This document shows, piece after piece, positions 1 through 11,600 of a stretch of DNA of 64,000 nt. Location: contig NC_134456.1 of assembly GCF_047948215.1 (NCBI RefSeq), positions 53,847,459-53,911,458 on the forward strand, read 5' to 3'. A program made the translations under genes and the position numbers. Within the stretch, counting starts at the first letter, position 1, and each line of letters opens with the position of its first letter. This DNA comes from Lycorma delicatula (taxonomy: Eukaryota; Arthropoda; Insecta; Hemiptera; Fulgoridae). The notes below the pieces were generated by a model. That model was not told the origin of the DNA. It was given only the letters and a program-made list of their open reading frames with translations, and ran no database searches.

Positions 1-1349
1 AAACAGGACAGATAATAATAGTTGCATGGTACATGAGTTGCACGGATAGCTGCCAAAAACATGTTAAGTCTTGTCACAACCTGTCAAACAAGCTCTCCCA
101 CCATCTTGTCATCTTCAACCCCCTCACACTTCTTCAACCACTCAACTGTTTAGCTATAAGAATGCATAATATAAGCCAAAAAAGTGAATGTATTATATTA
201 ATTTACTATAAAAAAAGAAAGTTTTGTCTATTTTATAGTATCACATTTCCGCAATTTTTTTTAAATTTGCAATTTGCAAAAAACCATGATGTAATGGAAA
301 AAATGAAAATAATTTTCAGATTCAGCGCAAAAAAATACAGAGGAATCAATTATTAAAAGTTAAAAAACATTTCACATCCCAAATTTTGCAGGCTTGTGTG
401 TGTAATTTGAGGAACTTTATGAATATGTTCACTTTGTTGGAAAACTTCTCTAAAAGAATTGTGGCAGTAGGTAAAGTCAAATACGGTATATTCTCACTTT
501 ATTATGGTTAATGATCAGCCTAATACAATTCTTACAGATTAATTTAAATAATAATAATTACCATAATATATTAGCCATTTCACTCCCAAAAAAAAATTAA
601 ATGGACACCACTCCATACCAACCAAAAAATGATGAAAATATTGATAAATGTTACAATATTGTTCCCTAATAAAAAAAAAAATAAATAAAATAAGAACCTC
701 TTGGAAAAACCTACTGCTGAAAAAGTTATTTTCATCTATGTTTTTCACATATAAGTCTGAGAAATGAGAATCATTCTGGCTAAAATTACAATAAATTGAG
801 TTTATTGTATTCTGAGTATTCTTAAGTTTATTATGCTCTTTGTTTGCTGTGTTTATAATGAAAGAGAAGCATTGCTAATTGTAGTATAATTTTAAATTTT
901 TCAGAGGGGAAAAATTACCTGTTTAACTTTAATCAATTTAATACGCTGAATACTAGAGATTGATGCAACCTGGTCATCTTAGATAGTACTCAAGTTTTAT
1001 TATGCATATATATATGAAATCATTCCAGTAGTAGACAGCAGCAGATTTTGTGTTTTTGTTCAAAATAAATTTCAACATTTTCAAAAACCAATTTTAACAA
1101 ATTGATAAATCATAAATAAATATGTTTTAAAGTAATTATAGAATTTAATAACAACTGAATATTTGGAATTCCATAAAATCAATTTTTAGAATTGATATGT
1201 TAAGTTTAACTTATCTAATTATGTTCTGCATAACTTCCTCTGTAACCACATATTCTTGGATTATTGATATCTCATTTAGTTTTTGTTGCTATTTGCATGC
1301 AACATATTTAAGAGTTACTAGCAATTTTTGTAACGTGCGATTTTCAGAA
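1..1349. other. AT-rich DNA, no gene seen
   Basis: Short open frames here have no recognisable similarity. It is probably intron or intergenic sequence beyond the last visible XRN1 exon. Confidence 0.5.
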
Positions 1350-2375
1350 ACAAAAATACAATGTAAACTTTTGCGTGAAACTGGGGAAAATTTTCACAGA
1401 AATGTTTCGACCTTTGAAAAGAGCTTATGGAGATGATGCTCTAGGTCTTATGCAATGTTATGGTTTTCATGATTTTAAAGTGGTCATGAATCAACTGAAA
1501 AAACTGAAAATGACCTTCGACCAGGATGGCCTTTGATTTCAACTGATGACACCCACATTCAGAAAATCAACAATCTGGTGCATGCAAATCGTCGATTGAC
1601 TTTGAGAACTTGCAGAAGAGGTTAGCATCTTGACTGGATCATGCCATGACATTTTGACTGAAAAACTGAATATGCATAGAGTTGCAACAATGTTTGCTTG
1701 AAAGAACATCGAGTAGATGTTTGTTGGCAACTTCTTAAATAAGTCGATGATGATGAAACATTTGTACAAAGGATCATAATGGGAGATGAATGCTGAGTTT
1801 ACAGCTACGACATTGAGACAAAAGTTCAACCATCACAATGGATTGAAAAAGGATCTGCACGCCCCAAGAAAGCATGTCAGTCTCGATCCAATGTCAAAGT
1901 GATGCTTTTGTTATTTTTCGATTTTAATGGATTATGCATTTTGAATTCTTACCTCAAGGTGTAACAGTGAACTGTGTGTACTATCAAGGAATTTTACAAT
2001 GGTTATGTGAAAAAATCCGCATAAAGAGACCAGAGGTGTGGTGAGACAACTCATGGTTCTTTCACCACAACAATGCACTCGCACACTCAGCTTATTCAAT
2101 TCATCAGTTTTGTGGCAAAAATCAGATGACTGTCCTCCCTCAGCCTCACTACTTACCAGACCTGGTTCCTTGCAATTTTTTTTCATTTCTGAAATTAAAA
2201 TCAGTGATGAAAGGATGCTGTTTTGAGACTATTGATGACATTAAAGCAAATTTGTCACAAACCTTAAAAGCCATTTCAAATGAAGCTATCCAGGACTGCT
2301 TCACCAAGTGGAAACACTGCTGAGAAAAGTGTGATTAGAGGAGGGGAGTACTTTGAAGGGGACAAGGACCAATAA
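1350..2375 (+). mobile_element. Decayed mariner transposase (SETMAR-like)
   Basis: Pieces of a mariner transposase are readable in order, with stops and frameshifts between them. They run from an N-terminal helix-turn-helix region with AYGDDALGLMQCYGFHDFK, through FEFLPQGVTVN, to a C-terminal block with KNQMTVLPQPHYLPDLVPCN and AISNEAIQDCFTKWKHC. The third catalytic Asp lies in LPDLVPC. The part around the first Asp is badly damaged. No terminal inverted repeats were found. It differs in family from the 2619-3950 element. Confidence 0.8.
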
Positions 2376-2465
2376 TCTGTAAAATTAATAATAAAGATAA
2401 AAAAAATAAAGTTCAGCTATCTTCTGAACAGATATATATATATAAAATATATATAAATGCATGTG

Positions 2466-2590
2466 TGTATGTGTAGTTATAGACTTATGTACTGACTGAT
2501 AATGCAGGATCCCGCCAGAGTCAATTATTGGTATTAGTTTTTAAAGTTTTTCTGTTATTGTGTTTGGTGGTTAAGTTGTTGATTTCTGAT
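2466..2590 (+). repeat. Partial copy of dispersed palindromic repeat
   Basis: The sequence from atgtactgactgataatg through ggatcc and attggtattagtttttaa to gtttggtggttaagttgttg matches the outer flank of the 7.8-8.2 kb palindrome and, in reverse orientation, DNA at 13.97-14.2 kb. It lies just left of the 2619-3950 mariner. Confidence 0.6.
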
Positions 2591-2618
2591 AAATATGTAT
2601 TTACACACACAGAATGTA

Positions 2619-3950
2619 CAATGGTTATTTTTTTTGCAAGGTCCGATCGGTCGTGAAATAAAAACCCGTGCAAAAATTAGATGAACCTTTGCACATATGT
2701 GTTGCATAGCGTCTCTAGTATGGCCTTCAATCACGCCGCGTCACTTCATTTAGTTCTGAACACGCAGCTAGCACGTAAACATGTCTACAACAATAGCATC
2801 TCCCGCCAAGTATGAAAAGCGTGCGGCAATTCGATTTCTTCAAGCTGAGGGGTGTAATGCAGCTGAAATTTGATTAATAAGTAATATGTAAGGTGAAACT
2901 TCAATGAGTGACAGCAAAGTGTGACAATGGTGCAGGAACTTTAAAGCAGGATGTATAGATGTTCTTGATGCAGGCGGTCAGGGAAGGAAGCGAGTGTCAA
3001 CCGATGATCTCGTTGAGCGAGTGGCTGAGGCAATTCGAGAAAATCGTCAGTTCACAATTTCTCTATTGAGTGATTCATTTCCTGAAATCTCAAGATCAGC
3101 TCTCTACACCAGTGTGAGTGAGAGACTTCAGTACTGCGAACTGTGTGCGAGATGGGTTCCCAAGATGCTGTCCGACCATCACAAAACAATGAGAATGGAC
3201 GCCTGCCTAACGTTTCTCCAGCACTACCACAATGAAAGAGGAGATTTTTTGAACAAAATTGTCACAGGGGACGAGACATAGGTCCATTTCGAAACTGAAG
3301 AAACAAAAGAACAATCCAAACAGTGGATGCATTCTCATTCTCCCAGTAAACCAAAGAAGTTCAAGCGAACCTTCTCAAACAGAAAGTGTATGGCTACTGT
3401 GTTCTGGGACTGGAATGGAGTTCTCTTGGTGGAATTCATGAAACGTGGCACGACCATTACTGCAGCCTCATATTGTGTGACTCTTCAACGTCTACATAGG
3501 GCAATTCAGAATAAGCGGAGACGAATGTTGTCATCAGGCATTGTCTTTCTCCATGACAATGCTCGGCCGCACACTGCAGCTGTAACAAAGAAGCTCCTGC
3601 AGCGTTTTCGTGGGGAAGTGTTTAATCACCCACCATACAGCCCGGACTTGGCTCCATCCGATTTTCACCTCTTTGCTCACATGAAATGCTGGCTAGGAGG
3701 ACAACATTTTGGCACAGACATCGAGCTGCAGACCGGCGTAGAAACATGGCTGAAAACACAGGTGGCTCCGTTCTATGACGAGGGTATTGGAAAGTTGGTA
3801 CCACGCTACGATAAATGTCTAAATCGGAGTGGCGACTATGTAGAGAAATAGCGTAACTATGTAAGTAATTGTTACAAATAAAAAATTTTTTATTTTCACT
3901 GTGGTTTTAATTTCGTGACCGATCGGACCTTGAAAAAAAAAAAACACTTG
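2619..3950 (+). mobile_element. Mariner element, copy 1, with TIRs and TA duplication
   Basis: The 1332-bp element is bounded by TA dinucleotides (2617-2618 and 3951-3952). Its inverted ends share CAAGGTCCGATCGGTC followed by a GAAAT-AAAAC tract, interrupted near the outside by variable A/T runs. Size, TA target and coding content are typical of mariner. A copy of the same family, with the reverse orientation, is at 20553-21885. Confidence 0.93.
2781..3851 (+). pseudogene. Mariner transposase, copy 1, four nonsense codons
   Basis: A single frame of 357 codons runs from ATG (MSTTIASPAKYEKRAA) to TAG. It carries the D,D34D-type catalytic blocks VTGDE, LHDNARPH and YSPDLAPSDFHLF, and ends DKCLNRSGDYVEK. 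Three stops lie in the first third (within 2868-2930) and one follows VTGDET at about 3279-3281. The other copy has sense codons at several of these places, and at least one change is CGA to TGA, as expected from CpG decay. There is no frameshift, so inactivation looks fairly recent. The first stop would end a protein after about 30 residues. Confidence 0.92.
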
Positions 3951-4084
3951 TATCACAAAGTTCTCCCAGCACTTTCATAAGCTATTCCTCATGAAAATAT
4001 TGGTAAAAGTTCAACATACGTCCTAAAATGCTTCATTTGTGAGTTATGGTAATAAAAAAGATTTCAATTTTATAAAAATATTTT

Positions 4085-4690
4085 TTATCCATCCCCAGAC
4101 ACGAAATTTAAAGGTGTTTCAGGTGATCTTGGTGGTCAGGAATGTGGATCTCCATGACTGATCTATTTCTCAGAGAAATGATGATTTAAGTGAATTGAAA
4201 TGGCATAAGAGAAGTGGGGAGGTGCAACTTCATGCTGGAGATATACTTTGTGTCTCAGCATTAGAGAAATATCTTCAAGCAGCTGCAGCAATTCTTATAG
4301 ATGAAACTGTAAGCAGACCCCAGCATTTAAGCAGCCAGGTAATGTGAACGATCAAAACAGATGATCGGTGTTGAAAATTGCCTTCCATCTTTTCATGAGA
4401 ATTTACTTCTGCCCATTTATGGTCATTGCATAAGTTTCTGATGTCATCTTGAATGAAATTTGCCTTGTCGGTAAACAAAATATACTTGCAGATTAGTTGA
4501 TTTGTATTCCGTTCAGTTGCAGAACTCCAAGCAAAGCAGATTGTCTCCTGGATGTAGATGTTGAAATGGTTGTTTATAAGAATAAAACTTGTTTTGTTTA
4601 AGTGTCCTCCAAAACCATCAAATCCAAAACTCAGATCTGCACAGAAAGACTTCATCTACTGACACCTGGACTGCATCGATAATAATTTCA
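4085..4690 (-). mobile_element. Tc1/mariner-superfamily transposase relic
   Basis: On the minus strand fragments read YILFTDKANF (first acidic block), then after a gap HEVAPPHFSYAISIHLNHHF and SHGDPHS-PPRSPET. The last part is a decayed form of the QQDGAPPH...WPPRSPDL region seen in insect IS630-Tc1-mariner transposases. Ends and inverted repeats were not found. Confidence 0.65.
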
Positions 4691-4699
4691 TCAATAACT

Positions 4700-5772
4700 G
4701 CATTGTGATGGGCAGATCATTTGTAGCTAGTACGAATACTAGGAAGTGAACCTATTTCCCAAAGACTGCAGAAAGTAACTCTAATTGTTTTGGGATTCGG
4801 TATCCTGCGATTCAGAAAACGTATTTCATATTTTACTGCAGCAGTTGTAGCATTACCATTCATTACATACACCTAAAATGAATACCATACCAGCGTATTC
4901 CTCTGTTATAATTAAGTACGGTGTTACTTCAATGGCAAACCGATGATAATTAAACTAAAATTCACCGAAAACCTACGACAGTACACTTCATAGTACCCAA
5001 TATACTTAATGCACCTCATAGATTGATTTAAATACTAATACAGTATTGTGCTTTGTTGATCAACAATTGTTATTTCATTGTCAACTTTGAAATAATTTTT
5101 CAAATAATTTATTAAATCTGTCATTAAAAAAAATATTATCTAAATAATTTTTATTTTACAATTCTGTAATTTCCAATTTTTTAAATTTTTTTAAGAGGAA
5201 TTTTTAACAGTAAATTTTGGTTTTATAAATTTACACATCACCAAATAAGAATTTGGTTTTTGTTTACATTAAATAAGTACTTTTCTGACAAATTTAGTAA
5301 TGTACAATTTCTACATAAAATTCTAACTTTTCTTTGTTATTCAATTTATCTTATACCATTTGGTTTAGAATTAAATCCTCTACAAGTTTTGTTAAAAATG
5401 TTCTATGTGTTTATTAACCAATTAACAAATTTAAGGTATGTCAAACATAACAAACAGGGTTTTTTACCCCAATTGATTGGTATACACCCCACCTATCTCA
5501 AAAACTACAGCAGCTACCATTCTGGGACTTATTTTATTCAATTTTTCATGTCAAAAACAATAAAAAATTATAAATTTTGCCCCTTAATTAATGTTCTAAA
5601 TATTTCAGTAAAACCTCAATTCACTGGGACAGCTGAAATCTAAGCGAAACTTTTCACTAGCCATCATCTTGCAAACAAAGCATTTTAGGACATATGTTTA
5701 TTCTCCATTATTTTTGTAAGTACAGTAGGTTATATAAGTCCCAGGAGAACTTCATGATACACTCTGAGTATG
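4700..5772. other. AT-rich DNA, no gene seen
   Basis: The 127-codon open frame at 5260-5643 has biased, low-complexity composition (Leu, Phe, Asn, Lys) and no family signature. Confidence 0.5.
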
Positions 5773-5774
5773 TA

Positions 5775-7108
5775 CAGGGTCATTCATGGGAACCGGATGT
5801 TTTTGAAGTGTGTTGTACTCTGGCGTTCGTGGTGGGAGGGGCACGTGGCTGTGTCTGACATTTCCTTTGTTCATAGCATTTACATTTTAGTCGTTGAGAT
5901 GGAGCCGTGGAAGCTAGACCAACGCCTGTACGCGTATGACAGTTTTGTGCGAAATGACGAATCCGTAACTGCTGTTCAGCAAGATTTCCACCGTCAGTTT
6001 AATATCCATCGTAATGCAAGTGTCCCTTCTCGTTACACAATATTGCGATGGGTAAACAACCTTCGAACAAGTGGTTCAATATTGAAGAAAAAACCACCGG
6101 GTCCCTGACGAACTGCTAGCACTCCGGACAACATCAAACGAGTAAGGGAAGCCATTGTCAGAAGCCCACGCCACTCTATTCAGAGCCGTTCAGCAGCGCT
6201 TCAAATGAGCACAAGTACGGTAAGACGAATTCTGCATACAGACCTGCATTTCCATCCTTACAAGATAGCCGTCGTGCAGCAGTTAAACGAGCAAGATTTC
6301 ACGCAGCGATTACAATTTTGTCGACAAATGCTTAACATTTTTGAAGAAAATGAAAATTTGTTATTGTTAATGAGTGAACGAAGCCCATTTTCATTTGAAT
6401 AGCTTCGTCAACAAACAGAATTGCCAGTATTGGGCAGAAAGAAACCCACATCAGCTTCACGAGAGACCACTTCATAGCCCAAAGGTGACTGTCTGGTGTG
6501 CAATAGGAAAGGTCGGTGTTATTGGACCATATTTTTTTTAAGAAAATGACGCTGCCGTAACTGTAACAGCTGATTGTTACATTGCGATGTTGAATACGTT
6601 TTTCATCCCTGAGTTACAAAACCGGGGAATCGATTTTCAAAATGTGTTATTCCAGCAGGATGGAGCTACAGTCCACACAGCGAGGGCAACGATGGCTGTT
6701 CTCCGTAACTTGTTTCCGGGATGGATCGTTTCCAGATTTGGCGACATTCCTTGGCCCGCTTGGTCCCCTGACTTGAGTAGTTGTGATTTTTTTCTGTGGG
6801 GGTTTCTGAAATCACGTGTGTACGGCAATAAACCGTGTACATTGGAGGACCTAAAGATTGCAATTCGTCATCACTTCACCCAGATTGATGTAGACATGCT
6901 GCAAAGAATTGAGGCCAGTTACCGTGAAAGGCTACAACAATGTATTGCCCAAAATGGACATCACTTGCCGGACATAATTTTTCGTTCATGAGTAAGTAAC
7001 AAATGCTTTGATTTAACAAGTGTTTCAGTACCAATAGAACTTTTTTAAAGTAAATATTCAATTTTTTATGATTATTTTAAAAACATCCGGTTCCCGTGAA
7101 TGACCCTG
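5775..7108 (+). mobile_element. Tc1/mariner-superfamily element with near-perfect TIRs
   Basis: The 1334-bp element is flanked by TA (5773-5774, 7109-7110). Its ends CAGGGTCATTCATGGGAACC and its inverted partner, which begins CAGGGTCATTCACGGGAACC, match for about 30 bp with a single difference. Such conserved ends suggest a young insertion even though the gene is broken. The family differs from the other mariner copies in the window. Confidence 0.94.
5899..6991 (+). pseudogene. Tc1/mariner-superfamily transposase, broken
   Basis: The reading frame starts MEPWKLDQRLYAYDSFV, an N-terminal helix-turn-helix. It has a stop at 6106-6108 after KKKPPGP and continues in frame with a second HTH (STSTVRRILH). 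A one-base frameshift near 6373 falls just before the first acidic block (EAHFHLNSFVNKQN). There is another stop near 6540, and then an open C-terminal part (6587-6991) with LFQQDGATVHTAR and WSPDLSSCDFFLWG. The second and third acidic residues are 36 residues apart. The end GHHLPDIIF is typical of this insect group. Confidence 0.88.
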
Positions 7109-7110
7109 TA

Positions 7111-7812
7111 TATACAGAGAGAGTGCTTCTAAAATAGGCCGCCAAATTTCTGCAGTGGTTTTCTTACATTAAAATAAAGAAAAGAAGAGTTCTTATATAA
7201 ACATGGGAATAGAAATGCTTTTTTTTCCCCACTAGCCGCCATTTTGTTTTTTTCACTAATTGATTTTTATCTCCAGAATGGTTTGACTAATTATGTTGAA
7301 ATTTGGCATGGTACTTACAAAGATAAAAACCTACTGTTAGAAAAATAAACAACCTTACGTAATAATATTTTTCAAAATCGTGGCCATTTAACATTTTTAA
7401 ATCCAAATAATCCAAAACCGATAATTTTATTAAAAAATAAAGTCTAGTATGCTAGTCTTTAATTTTAAAGACTAGCATACTTGGTTTTTTTACTTGCTTT
7501 ATCAAATAACGAAAAAAATGATGTTATTGGTATCTTATATTATTATTTGCGTTAACAGGATGTTCAAACTAATGCACAACAAAACTTCATTTGTGATTTT
7601 ACAATCATCTGCTGTTAAACATAAAAACCAAGAGATGCATTAAAATCAAAGTTTTATTAACCAGCTGATATTTTTTTAAAAATATTTAGAGCTCTTGTTA
7701 CTGTTTACATTTACATTGTTAAAAGCACTCAATTTGTTGGTTTTAATATTATTTAAAATGGGTTGTTATTCTTATCGTGAGGAAACATATATGATTTTTA
7801 TATATAAATGAG
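7111..7812. other. AT-rich DNA with one short hairpin
   Basis: No gene is seen. A perfect inverted repeat with 17-bp arms and a 2-nt spacer (7446-7462 and 7465-7481, starting AGTATGCTAGTC) stands out. Confidence 0.6.
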
Positions 7813-8102
7813 CCACATCATCAATCGGTACATAATTATATAATTACATCAACAAATAACAAAAATAAAAAATAAATAAAAACTTTAAAATTTATAAAAC
7901 ATAAACCCTAACAACCACAAAATTTGTAACAACACATCACTGCCAAACTACAGTGCCAGTATGACAGTGATACTGCCAGTATGGCAGTGATGTGTTGTTA
8001 CTGATCTAGTGGTTGTTAGGGTTTATATTTTCTAAATTTTTAAGTTTTTATTTCTTTTTTATTGATGTAATTATAGAATTATGTACCAACTGATGATGTG
8101 GG
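7813..8102. repeat. Long palindromic (foldback) repeat, about 290 bp
   Basis: The left arm (7813-7944) begins ccacatcatcaatcggtaca and holds ataaaccctaacaaccac and aacaacacatcactgcca. The right arm (7983-8102) is its reverse complement with scattered mismatches. The spacer is about 38 bp and itself has short repeats of gccagtat. The sequence outside the right arm (ggatcc... to aggttaagttg at 8150) also recurs at 2.5 and 14 kb. It resembles a foldback MITE, with no coding capacity. No clear target duplication was found. Confidence 0.8.
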
Positions 8103-8518
8103 ATCCTACAAAAGTCTACTTTTTTCTGTTACTGTTTTTGGAGGTTAAGTTGTTTTTTTAATTTAATTGGCACAGTGATCAGTTTATTAATGAATAATTT
8201 GAATTTTCAGAAAGTTACATATATTAAATGAAATATAAACTATCAAAACACAGTAAATAGATAATTAAACTTACCACATTAATCTCCAATAACTAGTTTT
8301 CATAGTATCCCACATGTTCAGTGGGTAGCAAATTCTATATCTATTACATTAAAACATATTCTTTCAATTGTTTCTCATTTTATTTGAAATTATTTTTTAT
8401 ATTTTGCTTTACACATGTGCGTGCACATACATATACACACACATTTTTTGTTGCAATGAATAGGTTAAGAATTTATATAAAAAAATACTCATAATGAAAC
8501 AAAACATAAATGAAATAC

Positions 8519-8636
8519 CTTCTTTTCATAAGAAACTCTGCTATTGTTAGTGAATGCGTACTTTCTTCCTTCAAGAACAGAAGCATAAACAACAACCTCA
8601 GTTTTACTACAATCAATTCCCATTCTGGTTAAATAT
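8519..8636 (-). CDS. XRN1: XRN1 exon: YLTRMGIDCS and GRKYAF block
   Basis: Acceptor is gttttatag, donor gtattt at 8518. It encodes YLTRMGIDCSKTEVVVYASV, then LEGRKYAFTNNSRVSYEKK, matching the R-GI---VVYA--L-GRKY block of XRN1. Phase is 0 at the end. No credible next exon is seen between here and position 1, so the next intron is at least 8.5 kb. Confidence 0.9.
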
Positions 8637-11600
8637 CTATAAAACAAAAGCAAAGAATGTTAGTCAAAATTTTTCTTCTTTAAATTCTGTTACACAAATA
8701 AATCACAAAACTATTCATAAACATACAAAAAAAAACATTTTTTTTAATTAATATTTTTAAAAAGTAGAATTTTTGTTTTAATTTCTATTGTCTCGATATA
8801 TAAATTTTAAAAAAGTTTCTAAAATATAAAATTATTTACAAAGAATGACTTACTAATCTACATCACAGTTGCAATATTTTATAGCTTTTTGAAGTCACAT
8901 GCCTAATTGATATTGTAGGTCGTCTCAATTCTGAGGTACAGTATTATGTCCTGGACAATGGTCACAACTGCCGATTCACATCTTTCATATGCAGATAATT
9001 AGGCTTATCTATCAAAGCCTTTACAGACACAGTTGTCGTAGTTGTTTATAGACAAAAATGTAATGCCTTATAAAACATATTATGATAGATAGTTGACATA
9101 TATGGTGGTAACACCTGTTAATAACATGTAACTGCTACAACCACAATTATAATTTAAAATTATAAAGTTTATCTTAAAATTTAAAATTACATAATTTAAT
9201 TTAGATTATAATTTTTAAACAAGTTATCAAATAACTTCTGCAGAAGTTATAAGTCTTTAATAATTTAATTGAGGAGCTTACAACGAAGAAAAAGGAGGAG
9301 TTTCTAATAAGAAGTTACAGAACTAACTGATAAAATAAATTTTACATGAATATTAATCATATAGGTAATAATTCCATATTTAGTATTATTTTTACCAATT
9401 TTAGTGAATTGTATATTTATAAACAATATATCAGAAATACTATTTAAAAGTATTCTCTTATATGGAATAACCTAAATGAGTTCATTTTCTACATATAATA
9501 AAACTCTGTTATAGTATTTTTCACAAGAATAAAGAAAAATAATATTTTTAGAAGAAAATTTTATGAAGTATGTTTTTTCAATATGAATAAAGGCCGTTTC
9601 AACGCTGCTACTAATTTTATATGTGTGTGAGTAAGTGTGCATGTGCATGTGCGTGCATGCAAGTGAGTAAGAGGGGGGACAGTGCACGTGGGTGTGTATG
9701 CATGACTAACTGAGATTAAAAAAAAATAAATAAAAATGAACTATTAATAGTAAAATTGTTATTAACATTGTAATTGAGAATAGTAAAATCAAAATAAAAA
9801 ATAGTTTTAATGTAATTTTAAATTAAAACCACCCAAAAGTAAAAATCCAGATTTTATTAACCATTTGTGGATGTTGAGTTTACAAAAAATATATCGTAAG
9901 TAGTAAATAAAAAATGAAATAAGAGTAATCATTAATGTGCTAACTACACGGATTAAATATAAAATTTTGAATATATGACATGTGAAAACACAATTTATCA
10001 ATGCATCTGTAATTTCTTGGTGCCCAAAGAATGTTTAATAAATCACATTACAAAAATAAGCTACAAAAACAAGATTTTTTTATTTTATTAATAGTGTACT
10101 TTATCCATTACAGAAAGATAATAGCAATAAAATAAAAGAAAGCTTTCAGTTAAAACATTTTACATTGACATATGATAAAAGGTTTTTTTACAAATGGTTT
10201 TATACAAATGTATCAAAAATCACATTTGTTTCAGTCACCTGAAGCAGATGAAGATATTACAACAGAAGAACTAAATAAAAATATAATAATTTTACAATAA
10301 ATGAGTATCTTTATTTGTAAACAATAATTTTTATTACATTATTTTCAATGTAACAGTTTTAATTAAATTTTAAAGTTTCACTTTTTTGTCACAAATTCAC
10401 TCAAACTACTTTCCACCACTACTTACCATCACGTTGAGTGCTAACCTTACCATCACGTTGTGATGGTAAGGTTAGCACTCTTTTTAGCAAGAAGTAGATA
10501 ATTTGAGACCAAGCCACACCAGTTACAGTTTAATTACAAACTCCACATAGTGTCTCCCTGTCACCATTCTGTAAGCAGATTTTAATTAACAACACAACAT
10601 GGCCTGATGACACAAACAACAAAATACAGTACAGTTATTTCATGAACAAGGTGTGCAGCTGCCTAGTTCCTTTAAATAAAGCTGTACTAAGTATCCAGAG
10701 ACTTCTGAAATGCCATGTGAAACGATTGATCTACCTTTATTCAACTTACTTTATACAAAAATTCATTTACATTTCATCTATTTCAATCTACAGTAGTATC
10801 TTTGATACTACCCATTACATTATACATTACAAAAAACTTGCAGACATAAATATTAATTGAATATTATATTTAAATAATACACATGACAAATTATTACAAT
10901 AAAGATATCTTATATTATACTTACTTTTCTTCTATTAAGCGTTTGGATAATTTCAACTGCTCAACAATATCTTCAACCAGATTTTCAGTAATCATTGTAC
11001 TAGATCCATCAGCACATTGTTTTGATAAAATCCTTTTTTTTTCATTAGCTATAGCAATAACCCTTTGGAAAAAATAAATAACCATAAAAATTATTGTGAC
11101 AGTATCACAAAAACGTAAAAAATAAAGAAATTATTATTTATAACCAAAAAAATAACACTTATGTTGGATTACATATTATTATTGCAGATAAATATAACTA
11201 TAAAATATGATCTTAAATATAAACCTACTTATGTAATTTACTGTAACTTCAAACAAAACATTTTTATATAAATTTCTAAATATGAGGGTTGATAAAAACA
11301 CAAAATTTTAGTTCTGAGGACTGCTGCTTCATACAAACAGCGTAGAACTTCCAGGAAGTAATCCTTATTGATTATACAACCTGGTAGCTGGAACTCATGA
11401 TATACTAAGCCGTTGAAATCAACACAATGATCAAAACCTTCACCTTCAATCAAACTTGATGTACTTTTTTATGTTTTAACTCCTCAGGAAGCTTCCATTG
11501 CAATGACTGGGCCTTAATTTTGACGTCAAATTCATACACCCATGTTTCATCACCAGTTATGACTGTGGTTCTAGTTTGTTGTTTACTTCATTTCAGCAAT

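Noticed and set aside
5260..5643. 127-codon plus-strand open frame
   Set aside because: Low-complexity Leu/Phe/Asn-rich translation in AT-rich DNA, with no family motif or splice context.
8278..8345. Possible next XRN1 exon on the minus strand, ending at gtaagt near 8279
   Set aside because: In the phase required by the previous exon it meets a stop, and its translation shows none of the expected XRN1 residues.
8554..8751. 65-codon plus-strand frame across an XRN1 exon
   Set aside because: It is antisense to the exon, and the minus strand carries the conserved protein.
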